Origin: an uncultured Sutterella sp. | GTDB lineage: Bacteria; Pseudomonadota; Gammaproteobacteria; Burkholderiales; Burkholderiaceae_F | DNA: 10,536 nt | Assembly (NCBI GenBank): GCA_902477615.1 | Contig: CABSHY010000025.1 | Span: 1 to 10,536, forward strand | Direction of reading: 5' to 3' | Shown here: one piece after another, positions 1-6,496 of the stretch | Position numbering within the stretch: the stretch's first letter is position 1 | How the letters are laid out: each line of letters begins with the position of its first letter | Translations under genes and position numbers: made by a program | Notes under the pieces: model-generated | What the model was told of the DNA's origin: nothing | The model's database searches: none | What the model saw: the letters and a program-made list of their open reading frames with translations, nothing else

Positions 1-1255
1 TCTCACGTTCATCTTCTTTTTTCTCACGACGGCCTTTACCTGCTGGTCGTCCACGACCTTCGGTCATGCTTCGTTCGCTTGCGCGTCCACGACGCTTTTG
101 AGGCGCTTCATCAACAAAATCAGCGGGATCGGCTTCATCAATGACTTGAACGTCAAACTTTTTCTTGATGAGTCGTTCAATGGAGCGCAACAAATAGCGA
201 TCTTCGGGTTGCATCAAAGAAACCGCTTCACCATCCATGCCCGCGCGACCCGTGCGACCAATGCGGTGTACATAGTCTTCGGCGTTGTTCGGAAGATCGA
301 AATTAACCACATGAGGCAACTCTTTAATGTCGATCCCACGGGCCACGACGTCGGTGGCAACCAAAATCTGCACTTCACCACTCTTAAATTTGGCCAGTGC
401 CTTGGAGCGCGCCGATTGCGTGCGATCCCCGTGGATGCAATCTACCGTAAAACCGTCTTTTTCCAAGTGTTTGGCCAAACGGGCAGCACCGGATTTAAGT
501 TTCGTGAAAATCAACACTTGGCGCCATTGGTTATCCACAATCAAGTCGCGTAAGAAGTCTCGCTTGTGTTCTTTTTTTACCTGGTAGATTGTTTGAGCGA
601 TTTTGCTCACGTCACGATTGGCGGCGATTTCCACCATCACAGGGGCGTCCAAGAGGCGTTCCGCTAAATTGCGAATGTCCTCTGAGAACGTGGCAGAAAA
701 AAGCATGGACTGACGATCTTCGGGGCAATTTTTCAAAATCGCACGAATGTCGGCAATAAAGCCCATGTCAAGCATACGGTCGGCTTCGTCCATCACCAAG
801 AAATGCGTGTCATCAAAAAAGAAGTGACCGTCTTTGGCGTGATCTAAAAGGCGACCGGGCGTGGCAATCACAATGTCCATGCCTTCTTCAAGGTTCTTTA
901 ATTGCTTACCGAAACCCACACCCCCGACGATCACGCACATCTTTAATTTCAAATACTTGGCGTAAGAGACGAGTGCCGCTTCAATCTGAGCCGCTAATTC
1001 ACGCGTGGGCGCCAAAATCAAGGCTTTCGCTTTGTAGCGTTGGGCACGCTTTTTGGATTGAGAGAGTTGCATTAATAGGGGCAAACCAAAGGCCGCCGTT
1101 TTGCCGGTACCGGTTTGAGCAATGCCCAAAACGTCTCGTCCGTCTAAAAGCGCCGGAATGGCTTGCTCCTGCACAGGAGTGGGCGTCTCAAACGACAAAT
1201 CGTTTAAGGCCTTCAAAAGGGGAGCGGTAAGACCGAGTTCTTCAAATTTGGACAT
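1..1255 (-). CDS. rhlE: DEAD-box ATP-dependent RNA helicase, RhlE type (C-terminus cut by window edge)
   Basis: ATP-dependent RNA helicase that probably remodels structured RNA in ribosome assembly or mRNA decay in the cytoplasm. All core motifs can be read on the minus strand: a Q-motif region near residues 25-31, motif I AQTGTGKT at 46-53, motif Ia PTRELA at 83-88, TPGR at 132-135, motif II DEAD at 156-159, SAT at 187-189, and motif VI HRIGRTGR at 330-337. The last visible part, after about residue 375, is a basic tail rich in Arg, Lys and Gly, typical of RhlE-type RNA-binding extensions. 418 codons are visible; E. coli RhlE is about 450, so little is missing. The start is supported by AGGA 7 bases upstream, inside the end of the preceding gene, whose stop codon directly precedes this ATG. 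It should be co-transcribed and translationally coupled with the RlmN-family gene. The DEAD-box assignment is certain; RhlE rather than another subgroup is likely. Confidence 0.88.
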   Translation of the reverse strand, partial: MSKFEELGLTAPLLKALNDLSFETPTPVQEQAIPALLDGRDVLGIAQTGTGKTAAFGLPLLMQLSQSKKRAQRYKAKALILAPTRELAAQIEAALVSYAKYLKLKMCVIVGGVGFGKQLKNLEEGMDIVIATPGRLLDHAKDGHFFFDDTHFLVMDEADRMLDMGFIADIRAILKNCPEDRQSMLFSATFSEDIRNLAERLLDAPVMVEIAANRDVSKIAQTIYQVKKEHKRDFLRDLIVDNQWRQVLIFTKLKSGAARLAKHLEKDGFTVDCIHGDRTQSARSKALAKFKSGEVQILVATDVVARGIDIKELPHVVNFDLPNNAEDYVHRIGRTGRAGMDGEAVSLMQPEDRYLLRSIERLIKKKFDVQVIDEADPADFVDEAPQKRRGRASERSMTEGRGRPAGKGRREKKEDERE

Positions 1256-2266
1256 TTAGTTTTCCTGTAATTGGATATAGCGGCTTCGTAATTGACCGCA
1301 ACCGCCTTCAACGTCTTGAGCGGCAGAGTGACGAAGTTTGGCAATGATGTGTGCTTGATGAAGGCTTCTTGCCATCTCAGCGCAACGCTCAATCGAAGGA
1401 CGTTGGTAGCTATTTTTTTCAACGACGTTAACGGGGATAAAGTTCATCATGGCGTATTTACCGGAGAGCAATTCAATCAAACGATTAACCTCATCCTCAC
1501 CATCATTTAACCCTTTAATCAACGTCCATTGGTATTGAATGGGATAGCCCGTTTCTCGAGCATATTTTTCTGCTTCTTCAACCAAGGTTTCAATCGCAAT
1601 TTTCCCGGCTTTGGGTAAAAGAGTTTTGCGCTTTTCTTCGTTTGTCGTGTGAAGCGAAATCGCCAACGCAGGTTTTACTTTTGATGCCTTTAACGCTTCA
1701 AAGACGCGAGCATCCCCCACCGTTGAGAGCACTAAATTCTTATGGGGAAATTGCCCGTAGGTGCCTAAGAAATTAATCGCACGCATCACGTTTTGAAGGT
1801 TGTGCGAAGGCTCCCCCATGCCCATAAACGCAACCTTACGGGTTTCGGGGCGAAGGGCGCGAGCGCGCATCACTTGCGCCACGATTTCTAAGTCCGTCAA
1901 TTGACGAATCAAACCGCCTTTACCCGTCATGCAAAAAACGCAACCTACGGCACAACCCACTTGAGAGGAGACGCAAACGCCTTCTCGGGGCAAAATGACG
2001 CTTTCAATCGTGTGGCCGTCCTTTAACGCTAATAAGAGTTTGGCAGAGTCTTTTTCTTCCGAGCCTTCTTGCGTTTGAACGAGTGTTAAAAGCTCGTCCA
2101 AGAGACGATGAAGTTCCGGCAAATGCTCACGCAGTTTTTTGGGGAACTTTTCGTTGTCTTGATTTGGCCACGGCACCACACCCAACAGGGCACGATACAT
2201 GTGTTGGAGGTGTTGGGGCTTGCAGCCTTTATCAAGTAGCCAATCGTTAAGAGCGTCTAAGGTCAT
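1256..2266 (-). CDS. rlmN: RlmN/Cfr-family radical SAM RNA C2-adenine methyltransferase
   Basis: 336-residue radical SAM methyltransferase. Characterised RlmN enzymes methylate C2 of A2503 in 23S rRNA and A37 in some tRNAs. The [4Fe-4S] motif CX3CX2C is C105, C109 and C112; GMGEP is at 149-153. The two mechanistic cysteines are present: C98 (before the cluster, like E. coli C118) and C323 in a GGCGQL context (like E. coli C355). The protein is about 50 residues shorter than E. coli RlmN, and the stretch before the C-terminal Cys reads RHSAAQDVEGGCGQL rather than the RGDDIDAACGQL type. It may therefore belong to a divergent RlmN-like subgroup whose substrate is not necessarily A2503. The ATG at 2266 has no visible Shine-Dalgarno. 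In frame, TGA closes the reading frame upstream within the glnA terminator, and no better start follows, so I keep it. It heads a two-gene unit with the helicase. Confidence 0.85.
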   Translation of the reverse strand: MTLDALNDWLLDKGCKPQHLQHMYRALLGVVPWPNQDNEKFPKKLREHLPELHRLLDELLTLVQTQEGSEEKDSAKLLLALKDGHTIESVILPREGVCVSSQVGCAVGCVFCMTGKGGLIRQLTDLEIVAQVMRARALRPETRKVAFMGMGEPSHNLQNVMRAINFLGTYGQFPHKNLVLSTVGDARVFEALKASKVKPALAISLHTTNEEKRKTLLPKAGKIAIETLVEEAEKYARETGYPIQYQWTLIKGLNDGEDEVNRLIELLSGKYAMMNFIPVNVVEKNSYQRPSIERCAEMARSLHQAHIIAKLRHSAAQDVEGGCGQLRSRYIQLQEN

Positions 2267-2269
2267 GAA

Positions 2270-2314
2270 ATTAAATATAAAAGAAATGGGCGTTGAGTGT
2301 TTTCAACGCCCATT
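2270..2314 (-). terminator. Intrinsic terminator of glnA
   Basis: A perfect 12-bp inverted repeat, AATGGGCGTTGA (2285-2296) and TCAACGCCCATT (2303-2314), encloses a 6-base loop. Read on the minus strand it lies 21 bases after the glnA stop codon and is followed by a U-rich run (about 2284-2270). This is a classic rho-independent terminator for glnA. Its tail occupies the leader of the next gene, rlmN, whose start codon is only 18 bases past the stem. Confidence 0.88.
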
Positions 2315-2335
2315 GTATCGGAAAGCGTCTTTGAA

Positions 2336-3745
2336 TTAGTACTTGTAGTACATATCAAATTCAACCGGAGCCACAGCCAAGCGGAAGCGTTCGACTTCCT
2401 TAGCCTTTAATTGGATGTAGGCTTGGATCATGTCTTCGGTGAAGACGCCGCCACGCGTTAAGAATTCGTGGTCAGCAGCCAAAGCGTCCAACGCTTCTTC
2501 TAAGGAAGCACAAACGGTCGGGATCTTGGCGTTTTCTTCCGGCGGCAAGTCATAAAGATTCTTATCAGCGGCTTCACCCGGATGAATCTTATTCATGATG
2601 CCGTCGAGCCCTGCCATCAACAAAGCGCTAAAGCACAAGTAGGGGTTGGCCATCGGATCGGGGAAGCGAACTTCAATACGACGAGCCTTGTCGCCTGCCA
2701 CGTGCGGAATGCGGATGGAAGCTGAACGGTTGCGAGCAGAATAAGCCAATTTCACCGGAGCTTCAAAACCCGGCACCAAACGCTTATAGGAGTTAGTAGA
2801 AGGGTTCGTAATGGCGTTTAATGCACGAGCATGCTTAATCACACCACCGATGTAGTACAGGGCCATGTCGCTTAAACCCGCATAACCGTTACCGGCAAAG
2901 AGGTTTTGACCGTCCTTCCAAATGGATTGGTGCACGTGCATGCCACTGCCGGCACTGCCCGTAACGGGTTTGGGCATAAAGGTGGCGCTCTTACCGTAGG
3001 CAGCGGCCACGTTCCAAACCGTGTACTTAAAGATTTGCGTCCAGTCGGCGCGCTTAACCAACGTATTAAAGCGCGTACCGATTTCGCATTGACCGGCACC
3101 CACTTCGTGGTGTTGCACTTCAACGGGCACGCCTTGTTGTTCGGTCAACAAGCACATTTCTGCGCGCATGTCTTGGAAAGAGTCAATGGGGGGAACGGGG
3201 AAGTAACCACCTTGGTGACCCGGACGGTGACCAAGGTTACCTTGTTCGTAGTCGATCTTGGAAGACCAGCCGGATTCATCGGAAACGATCTTAAAGAAAG
3301 AATTTTCAGGCGCCGTATTCCACATGATGGAATCAAAAATGTAGAACTCGGGCTCGGGACCGAAGTAAGCCGTATCGCCCACACCCGTGGACTTCAAATA
3401 AGCTTCAGCGCGCTTGGCAATCGAACGCGGATCGCGCTCATAGCCCTTACCCGTGATGGGATCGGCAGCATCGCACGTCAAAATTAACGTATTTTCTTCA
3501 CGGAACGGGTCCAAACGAGCACTGTCAGGGTCGGCAATCAAAATCATGTCGCTTGCTTCAATGCCCTTCCAACCTGCCATCGAAGAACCGTCAAAGGGTT
3601 GACCTTCTTCAAAAAAGTCTTCATCGACGTGACGAGCGGGGATGCTGACGTGTTGCTCTTTACCCTTCATGTCGGTAAAGCGAAGATCAACAAACTTAAC
3701 GTCGTTGTCTTCAATCATTTGTAAAACGTTTTCAATAGAGGACAT
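2336..3745 (-). CDS. glnA: Glutamine synthetase, type I (GSI)
   Basis: Cytoplasmic dodecameric enzyme that makes glutamine from glutamate, ammonia and ATP; the main entry point for ammonia assimilation. 469 residues, the usual length for proteobacterial GSI. Visible signatures are FDGSSMAGW at 51-59, EPEFYIFD at 131-138 (metal-site Glu), GGYFPVPPIDS at 179-189, HHEVGAGQCEIG at 212-223, SGMHVHQS at 267-274, the NPSTNSYKRL loop at 314-323 and RIEVRFPD at 356-363. Tyr398 in KNLYDLPPEE matches the tyrosine adenylylated by GlnE, so activity is probably controlled by the PII/GlnE cascade. The ntrB-ntrC pair that often follows glnA is absent; an intrinsic terminator closes the gene instead. No clear Shine-Dalgarno precedes the ATG, but the N-terminus (MSSIENVLQMIEDNDVKFVD) fits the family well. 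A divergent LysR gene begins 284 bases away. Confidence 0.98.
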   Translation of the reverse strand: MSSIENVLQMIEDNDVKFVDLRFTDMKGKEQHVSIPARHVDEDFFEEGQPFDGSSMAGWKGIEASDMILIADPDSARLDPFREENTLILTCDAADPITGKGYERDPRSIAKRAEAYLKSTGVGDTAYFGPEPEFYIFDSIMWNTAPENSFFKIVSDESGWSSKIDYEQGNLGHRPGHQGGYFPVPPIDSFQDMRAEMCLLTEQQGVPVEVQHHEVGAGQCEIGTRFNTLVKRADWTQIFKYTVWNVAAAYGKSATFMPKPVTGSAGSGMHVHQSIWKDGQNLFAGNGYAGLSDMALYYIGGVIKHARALNAITNPSTNSYKRLVPGFEAPVKLAYSARNRSASIRIPHVAGDKARRIEVRFPDPMANPYLCFSALLMAGLDGIMNKIHPGEAADKNLYDLPPEENAKIPTVCASLEEALDALAADHEFLTRGGVFTEDMIQAYIQLKAKEVERFRLAVAPVEFDMYYKY

Positions 3746-3782
3746 AGTTGTTCACATAAAGAAAGGGATTAAGAATAGGGTG

Positions 3783-3788
3783 ATTGTA
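3783..3788 (-). promoter_or_regulatory. Candidate -10 element for glnA
   Basis: On the minus strand this reads TACAAT, five of six matches to the sigma-70 -10 consensus, 37 bases upstream of the glnA ATG. The corresponding -35 position (about 3806-3811, TTTCGT) is poor, so an activator or another promoter may be involved. Weak evidence. Confidence 0.3.
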
Positions 3789-4001
3789 ATGTCTAGAGCA
3801 AAGAAACGAAAGCGATAATCCTGAGAAGACATGCTTTTTTTCAAAAGACTATGAGAAATAGCGTACTCAATTGAAATTTAATGGGCAAAGGCCTGAACAA
3901 GTTAATAATGAAGTGACAGCTGTAAGAGTTTCAAACCAGTAAAAAACAAAAGTGTAAAACGTAAACCACAGGTATGATTAGATTTAAGTTTGTTGGTAAT
4001 T

Positions 4002-4007
4002 TATAAA
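4002..4007 (+). promoter_or_regulatory. Candidate -10 element for the LysR gene
   Basis: TATAAA lies inside the 12-base palindrome AATTTATAAATT (3998-4009), 22 bases before the ATG. No good -35 is visible at 16-18 bases upstream (TTAGAT is the best). The palindrome could also serve as an operator for autoregulation. Weak evidence. Confidence 0.3.
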
Positions 4008-4018
4008 TTTTTCGCCTA

Positions 4019-4026
4019 GGGGAGGG
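4019..4026 (+). promoter_or_regulatory. Strong Shine-Dalgarno of the LysR gene
   Basis: GGGGAGGG ends three bases before the ATG at 4030, with its central GGAG at a functional distance. It fixes the start codon of the regulator. Confidence 0.7.
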
Positions 4027-4029
4027 CAT

Positions 4030-4923
4030 ATGTTGGATACACGTTTACCCAATTTTGATGCTGAGACCATTCGGGCATTTTTAATCGTTGTTAAGTGTAA
4101 GAATTTTGGAGATGCCTCAGAAGTCTTACACAAAACCCCGGCAGCGATAAGCTATCGAATTCGAACCTTGGAACAACAACTCGGTTGCCCTCTCTTTAAG
4201 CGCACACATTTGACATTGGAACTGTTGCCAGCAGGGAAGAAACTTGAAGAATTATTTCTTCAGATCTATTCGTTGATGGAAAATATCCCGGCTCAAATTC
4301 ATCAAATTAATAACGGTTATGTATCTGATTTTTCTATTGGTTATGGATCAAGTTTAATGGCAAGTGCAATAGAGAAACTTTCAATATTTTTAAGTCATCA
4401 ATATCCCCAAACTCACTTCAATTTCAAAGAAATCGCTTTTTCTTCAGATGCTCAACATTGCCACTGCATCATTGGTGGCAACGATTCTTTGCCTGCGAAT
4501 CGCCATTGGTCGGTGAAACTTTTGGGGAAAGTCGAATGGGTATTATTGGCTAATAAAGCGTGTTGGGATCAGGGAAAAATTATAAAAATCTGTTCTGTTA
4601 ATACTGATCAGGTTGAGTCGATTGGAAAATCCATTGAGTACGGTTTTATGGTTGGAGCTCAACATCAAACGTTACCTCTTGAAGTATTAATTAAGCGTTT
4701 TGATAAGGAAGACGATATTGCCGTGGTTTTACCAAAACAGATAGCGGCGCATTATTTTGAAGAACATCTACGCTCTGACTATGTGGAAAAGTCGTTGAGT
4801 GATAGTGCGTTCTTTTTTGCTCACCGTATGAATCTCGCTCAAGAACTTAGTCAAACGGTTTTGGATTTTATTCTCAGTCATCCATCAGACTTTGGATTGA
4901 ATACTGCGTTAACGGAACAATAG
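4030..4923 (+). CDS. LysR-family transcriptional regulator, AllS/PunR-like
   Basis: 297-residue LysR-type regulator, full family length. The N-terminal winged helix-turn-helix occupies about residues 10-68: ETIRAFLIVV at 12-21, then the recognition-helix region TPAAISYRIRTLEQQLG at 36-52 and PLFKRTHLTLELLPAG at 54-69. The TPAAISYRI pattern, with Tyr instead of the commoner Gln/Arg, and the following linker recall AllS (allantoin regulator) and PunR of enterobacteria. This is a resemblance recalled by eye, not an alignment. The C-terminal effector domain (about 95-290) is divergent and contains a His-Cys-His-Cys run at 143-146. The gene sits directly upstream of, and in the same direction as, the amidohydrolase-transporter operon, so it probably controls that operon in response to its substrate. 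It is AT-rich: two lines counted by hand, 4261-4320 and 4321-4380, have about 33% GC, whereas a line inside glnA has about 62%. LysR assignment firm; ligand unknown. Confidence 0.9.
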   Translation: MLDTRLPNFDAETIRAFLIVVKCKNFGDASEVLHKTPAAISYRIRTLEQQLGCPLFKRTHLTLELLPAGKKLEELFLQIYSLMENIPAQIHQINNGYVSDFSIGYGSSLMASAIEKLSIFLSHQYPQTHFNFKEIAFSSDAQHCHCIIGGNDSLPANRHWSVKLLGKVEWVLLANKACWDQGKIIKICSVNTDQVESIGKSIEYGFMVGAQHQTLPLEVLIKRFDKEDDIAVVLPKQIAAHYFEEHLRSDYVEKSLSDSAFFFAHRMNLAQELSQTVLDFILSHPSDFGLNTALTEQ

Positions 4924-4962
4924 CAACCAATCTTTTTAGTAGTTCTGAGCCAGCTAATCAAA

Positions 4963-4979
4963 AATCTTTAGTTTGGATT
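4963..4979 (+). promoter_or_regulatory. Candidate LysR-type operator (AATC-N9-GATT)
   Basis: AATC at 4963-4966 and GATT at 4976-4979 form an interrupted palindrome with a 9-base spacer. This is the ATC-N9-GAT form of the T-N11-A LysR box described for NodD-type regulators. It overlaps the candidate -35 of the downstream promoter, a common arrangement for LysR activation sites. It is short, so chance occurrence cannot be excluded. Confidence 0.4.
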
Positions 4980-5000
4980 CCATTCGGATACAGAGATAAT
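4972..5000 (+). promoter_or_regulatory. Candidate sigma-70 promoter of the amidohydrolase operon
   Basis: -10 GATAAT at 4995-5000 (five of six consensus bases) and a weak -35 TTTGGA at 4972-4977, with 17-base spacing. Transcription would begin near 5007, leaving about 28 bases of leader. The poor -35 fits a promoter that needs an activator. Confidence 0.45.
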
Positions 5001-5034
5001 GAATTAAACAAATGGCATCAATGGAGGACAAATC

Positions 5035-6432
5035 ATGTGGGATTTGTTACTTGTTAATGGCACGATTATTACGATTGATCAAGATCGCCGAGTCATTGAT
5101 AACGGTTTTGTTGCTGTACAAAAAGATCGTATTGTTGCTATCGGACAGATGAGCGAGTTACCAGACATTGGTGCTCAAAAAGTGATTGATTGTTCTCATC
5201 ATGTCATCATGCCGGGTTTAGTTGATGCTCACGGGCATGGCGGTCATAGTCTTATTCGAAGTTTGGGCGACGGTCGTCCCAATTGGGAAGAGTTGGCACA
5301 AACGATTTATTACGAATGTTCCGACGGTGAGTTTTGGAGAGCAGAGGCGGCTTTGGCCGCGGCAGAGCGCATTAAGTTTGGGACGACAACCGCCGTTTCT
5401 ATGATTGGCAGTACGCCTCGCAGTGAATATTTAGAACCTCTTGAAGCCCATTTTGAAGGAGCCATCAGTACGGGTATTCGTGAATTATCCGGTATCGGTT
5501 GTCCGTATGGAGCCTTTCCGAAACACGCAAAAATTTGGGACGGTATGAAATTGGTGAAGGAATATGACGTGACACCGGAAATGGCGCATGCTGTTACAGA
5601 AGAAGCCGTCAGAACTTTAAATGGTAAACATCCTCGTCAAATTTGTATTGTGGCACCTGGTCGCATGGGTTGTCGCCCGGACGAGAGTGTGGAAGCCAAT
5701 ATTGCTCATAATCGAGCTATGTTTGAAATTTCTCAAAAGTACGGAGTTCCTTTGCATGCTCACGCATATGAAAATGACGTTGAATTCATGAAGGAGCATA
5801 CGCCTGAAGTTTTAAATGAAAATCTTTCTTTAACACATAGCACTAAATATCCTGACAGTTCTATCGATATCTTGGCTGAAACAGGCGCATGGGTCTTCCA
5901 TGGCCCCTCAACCAATATGCACATCAAAGGTCACTGTCCTGTTTATGAAATGATTAAGCGGGGTGTTAATGTGGCCATTGTCAGTGACGGATCTGCCTCA
6001 TCTCGTAGTTATGACTTGTGGCGCGATATGAAAAATACGCTGCTCTTGCAACGCTATGAACATAAAGATTCCTCATTGCTTTCATGTGGTGCCGTCTTAG
6101 AGATGGTGACGATAAAGCCCGCGAAGGCATTGGGACTCGAGAAAGAAATCGGCTCTTTGGAAGTCGGAAAAAAGGCAGACATGATTACGATCGATATCCG
6201 TCAGCCCCATCTTTACCCGTTCCAATTGCCGGTGACGCGTTTGGTTAACCATGCTCAAGGACAAGACATTGATTGCGTCATCATTGATGGTGAGGTTGTC
6301 ATGAAAAACCGTCAGTTGACATTGGTTGATGAAAACAAAATTTTGGACGACGCTTTTGAAGCACAACAAATGATGCTTAAACGCCTCAATCGCCCAGAAG
6401 TTTTGATAAACCCTAATCTTTACTCCATTTAA
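5035..6432 (+). CDS. Metal-dependent amidohydrolase, cytosine/adenosine/triazine deaminase-like (TRZ/ATZ type)
   Basis: 465-residue cytoplasmic amidohydrolase with a TIM-barrel core and flanking beta-sandwich halves (residues about 1-55 and 375-430; the latter contains GSLEVGKKADMITID, typical of the superfamily). The mononuclear metal site looks complete: HxH at H66/H68 (VDAHGHGG), H243, H268 and D318 (SDGSAS). E246 in HAYE matches the catalytic Glu of deaminase-branch members such as TM0936 (HLYE there), and HGPSTN at 289-294 matches the SHNPASN element. This pattern favours hydrolytic deamination or dechlorination of a heterocycle or aminated base over cyclic-amide hydrolysis by a two-metal allantoinase or dihydropyrimidinase: no carboxylysine motif is evident. 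The start is set by GGAGG seven bases upstream. It is first in an operon with two transporters, downstream of an AllS-like regulator. Superfamily and active site are firm; the substrate is unknown and could be a purine-, pterin- or triazine-like compound. Confidence 0.9.
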   Translation: MWDLLLVNGTIITIDQDRRVIDNGFVAVQKDRIVAIGQMSELPDIGAQKVIDCSHHVIMPGLVDAHGHGGHSLIRSLGDGRPNWEELAQTIYYECSDGEFWRAEAALAAAERIKFGTTTAVSMIGSTPRSEYLEPLEAHFEGAISTGIRELSGIGCPYGAFPKHAKIWDGMKLVKEYDVTPEMAHAVTEEAVRTLNGKHPRQICIVAPGRMGCRPDESVEANIAHNRAMFEISQKYGVPLHAHAYENDVEFMKEHTPEVLNENLSLTHSTKYPDSSIDILAETGAWVFHGPSTNMHIKGHCPVYEMIKRGVNVAIVSDGSASSRSYDLWRDMKNTLLLQRYEHKDSSLLSCGAVLEMVTIKPAKALGLEKEIGSLEVGKKADMITIDIRQPHLYPFQLPVTRLVNHAQGQDIDCVIIDGEVVMKNRQLTLVDENKILDDAFEAQQMMLKRLNRPEVLINPNLYSI

Positions 6433-6452
6433 TTAATCCAGTGATTGAAAAA

Positions 6453-6479
6453 AGGTAAGCAGTTGCCAGCTGCTTACCT
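6453..6479. other. Intercistronic hairpin between amidohydrolase and EamA permease
   Basis: A perfect 10-bp inverted repeat, AGGTAAGCAG (6453-6462) and CTGCTTACCT (6470-6479), with a 7-base loop. In the sense direction it is followed by ATGGGGAGGG, not a U tract, so it is not a normal terminator for the operon. It could stabilise the upstream mRNA or mark a processing site. Read on the minus strand it is followed by six T residues (the A run at 6448-6453), the form of an intrinsic terminator for antisense transcripts. Confidence 0.7.
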
Positions 6480-6496
6480 ATGGGGAGGGTTTGTCA

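Larger units (their letters stand above)
3746..4029. other. Divergent intergenic region between glnA and the LysR regulator
   Basis: 284 AT-rich bases that must hold the promoters of glnA (leftward) and of the LysR-type gene (rightward). I see no open reading frame with a ribosome binding site, no RNA gene and no convincing sigma-54 element (GG-N10-GC with consensus flanks) or NtrC-like palindrome. Small symmetric elements are TCAATTGA (3868-3875) and AATTTATAAATT (3998-4009). Any autoregulatory LysR site would be expected here. Confidence 0.7.
4924..5034 (+). other. Intergenic control region upstream of the amidohydrolase operon
   Basis: 111 bases between the regulator stop and the amidohydrolase start. 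No clear terminator hairpin follows the LysR gene, so some read-through is possible. The segment carries the candidate promoter, the LysR-type box and the ribosome binding site (GGAGG at 5023-5027, seven bases before the ATG). Confidence 0.6.

Noticed and set aside
98..553. 151-codon open frame on the plus strand
   Set aside because: It lies opposite the helicase motifs, which are unmistakable on the minus strand; its translation shows no domain and no ribosome binding site.
2906..3487. 193-codon open frame on the plus strand inside glnA
   Set aside because: Antisense shadow of a highly conserved gene with biased codon use; no family resemblance.
3790..3815. Sigma-54 (-24/-12) promoter for glnA
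   Set aside because: A GC doublet is present near 3798, but the matching GG at the -24 position is missing.
5035..6432. Amidohydrolase as allantoinase, suggested by the AllS-like regulator
   Set aside because: Allantoinases have a two-metal site with a carboxylated lysine; here the pattern is the one-metal deaminase type with HAYE and SDGSAS.
6491..6496. TTG start for the EamA permease
   Set aside because: It is only two bases from the Shine-Dalgarno; the ATG six bases later has proper spacing.
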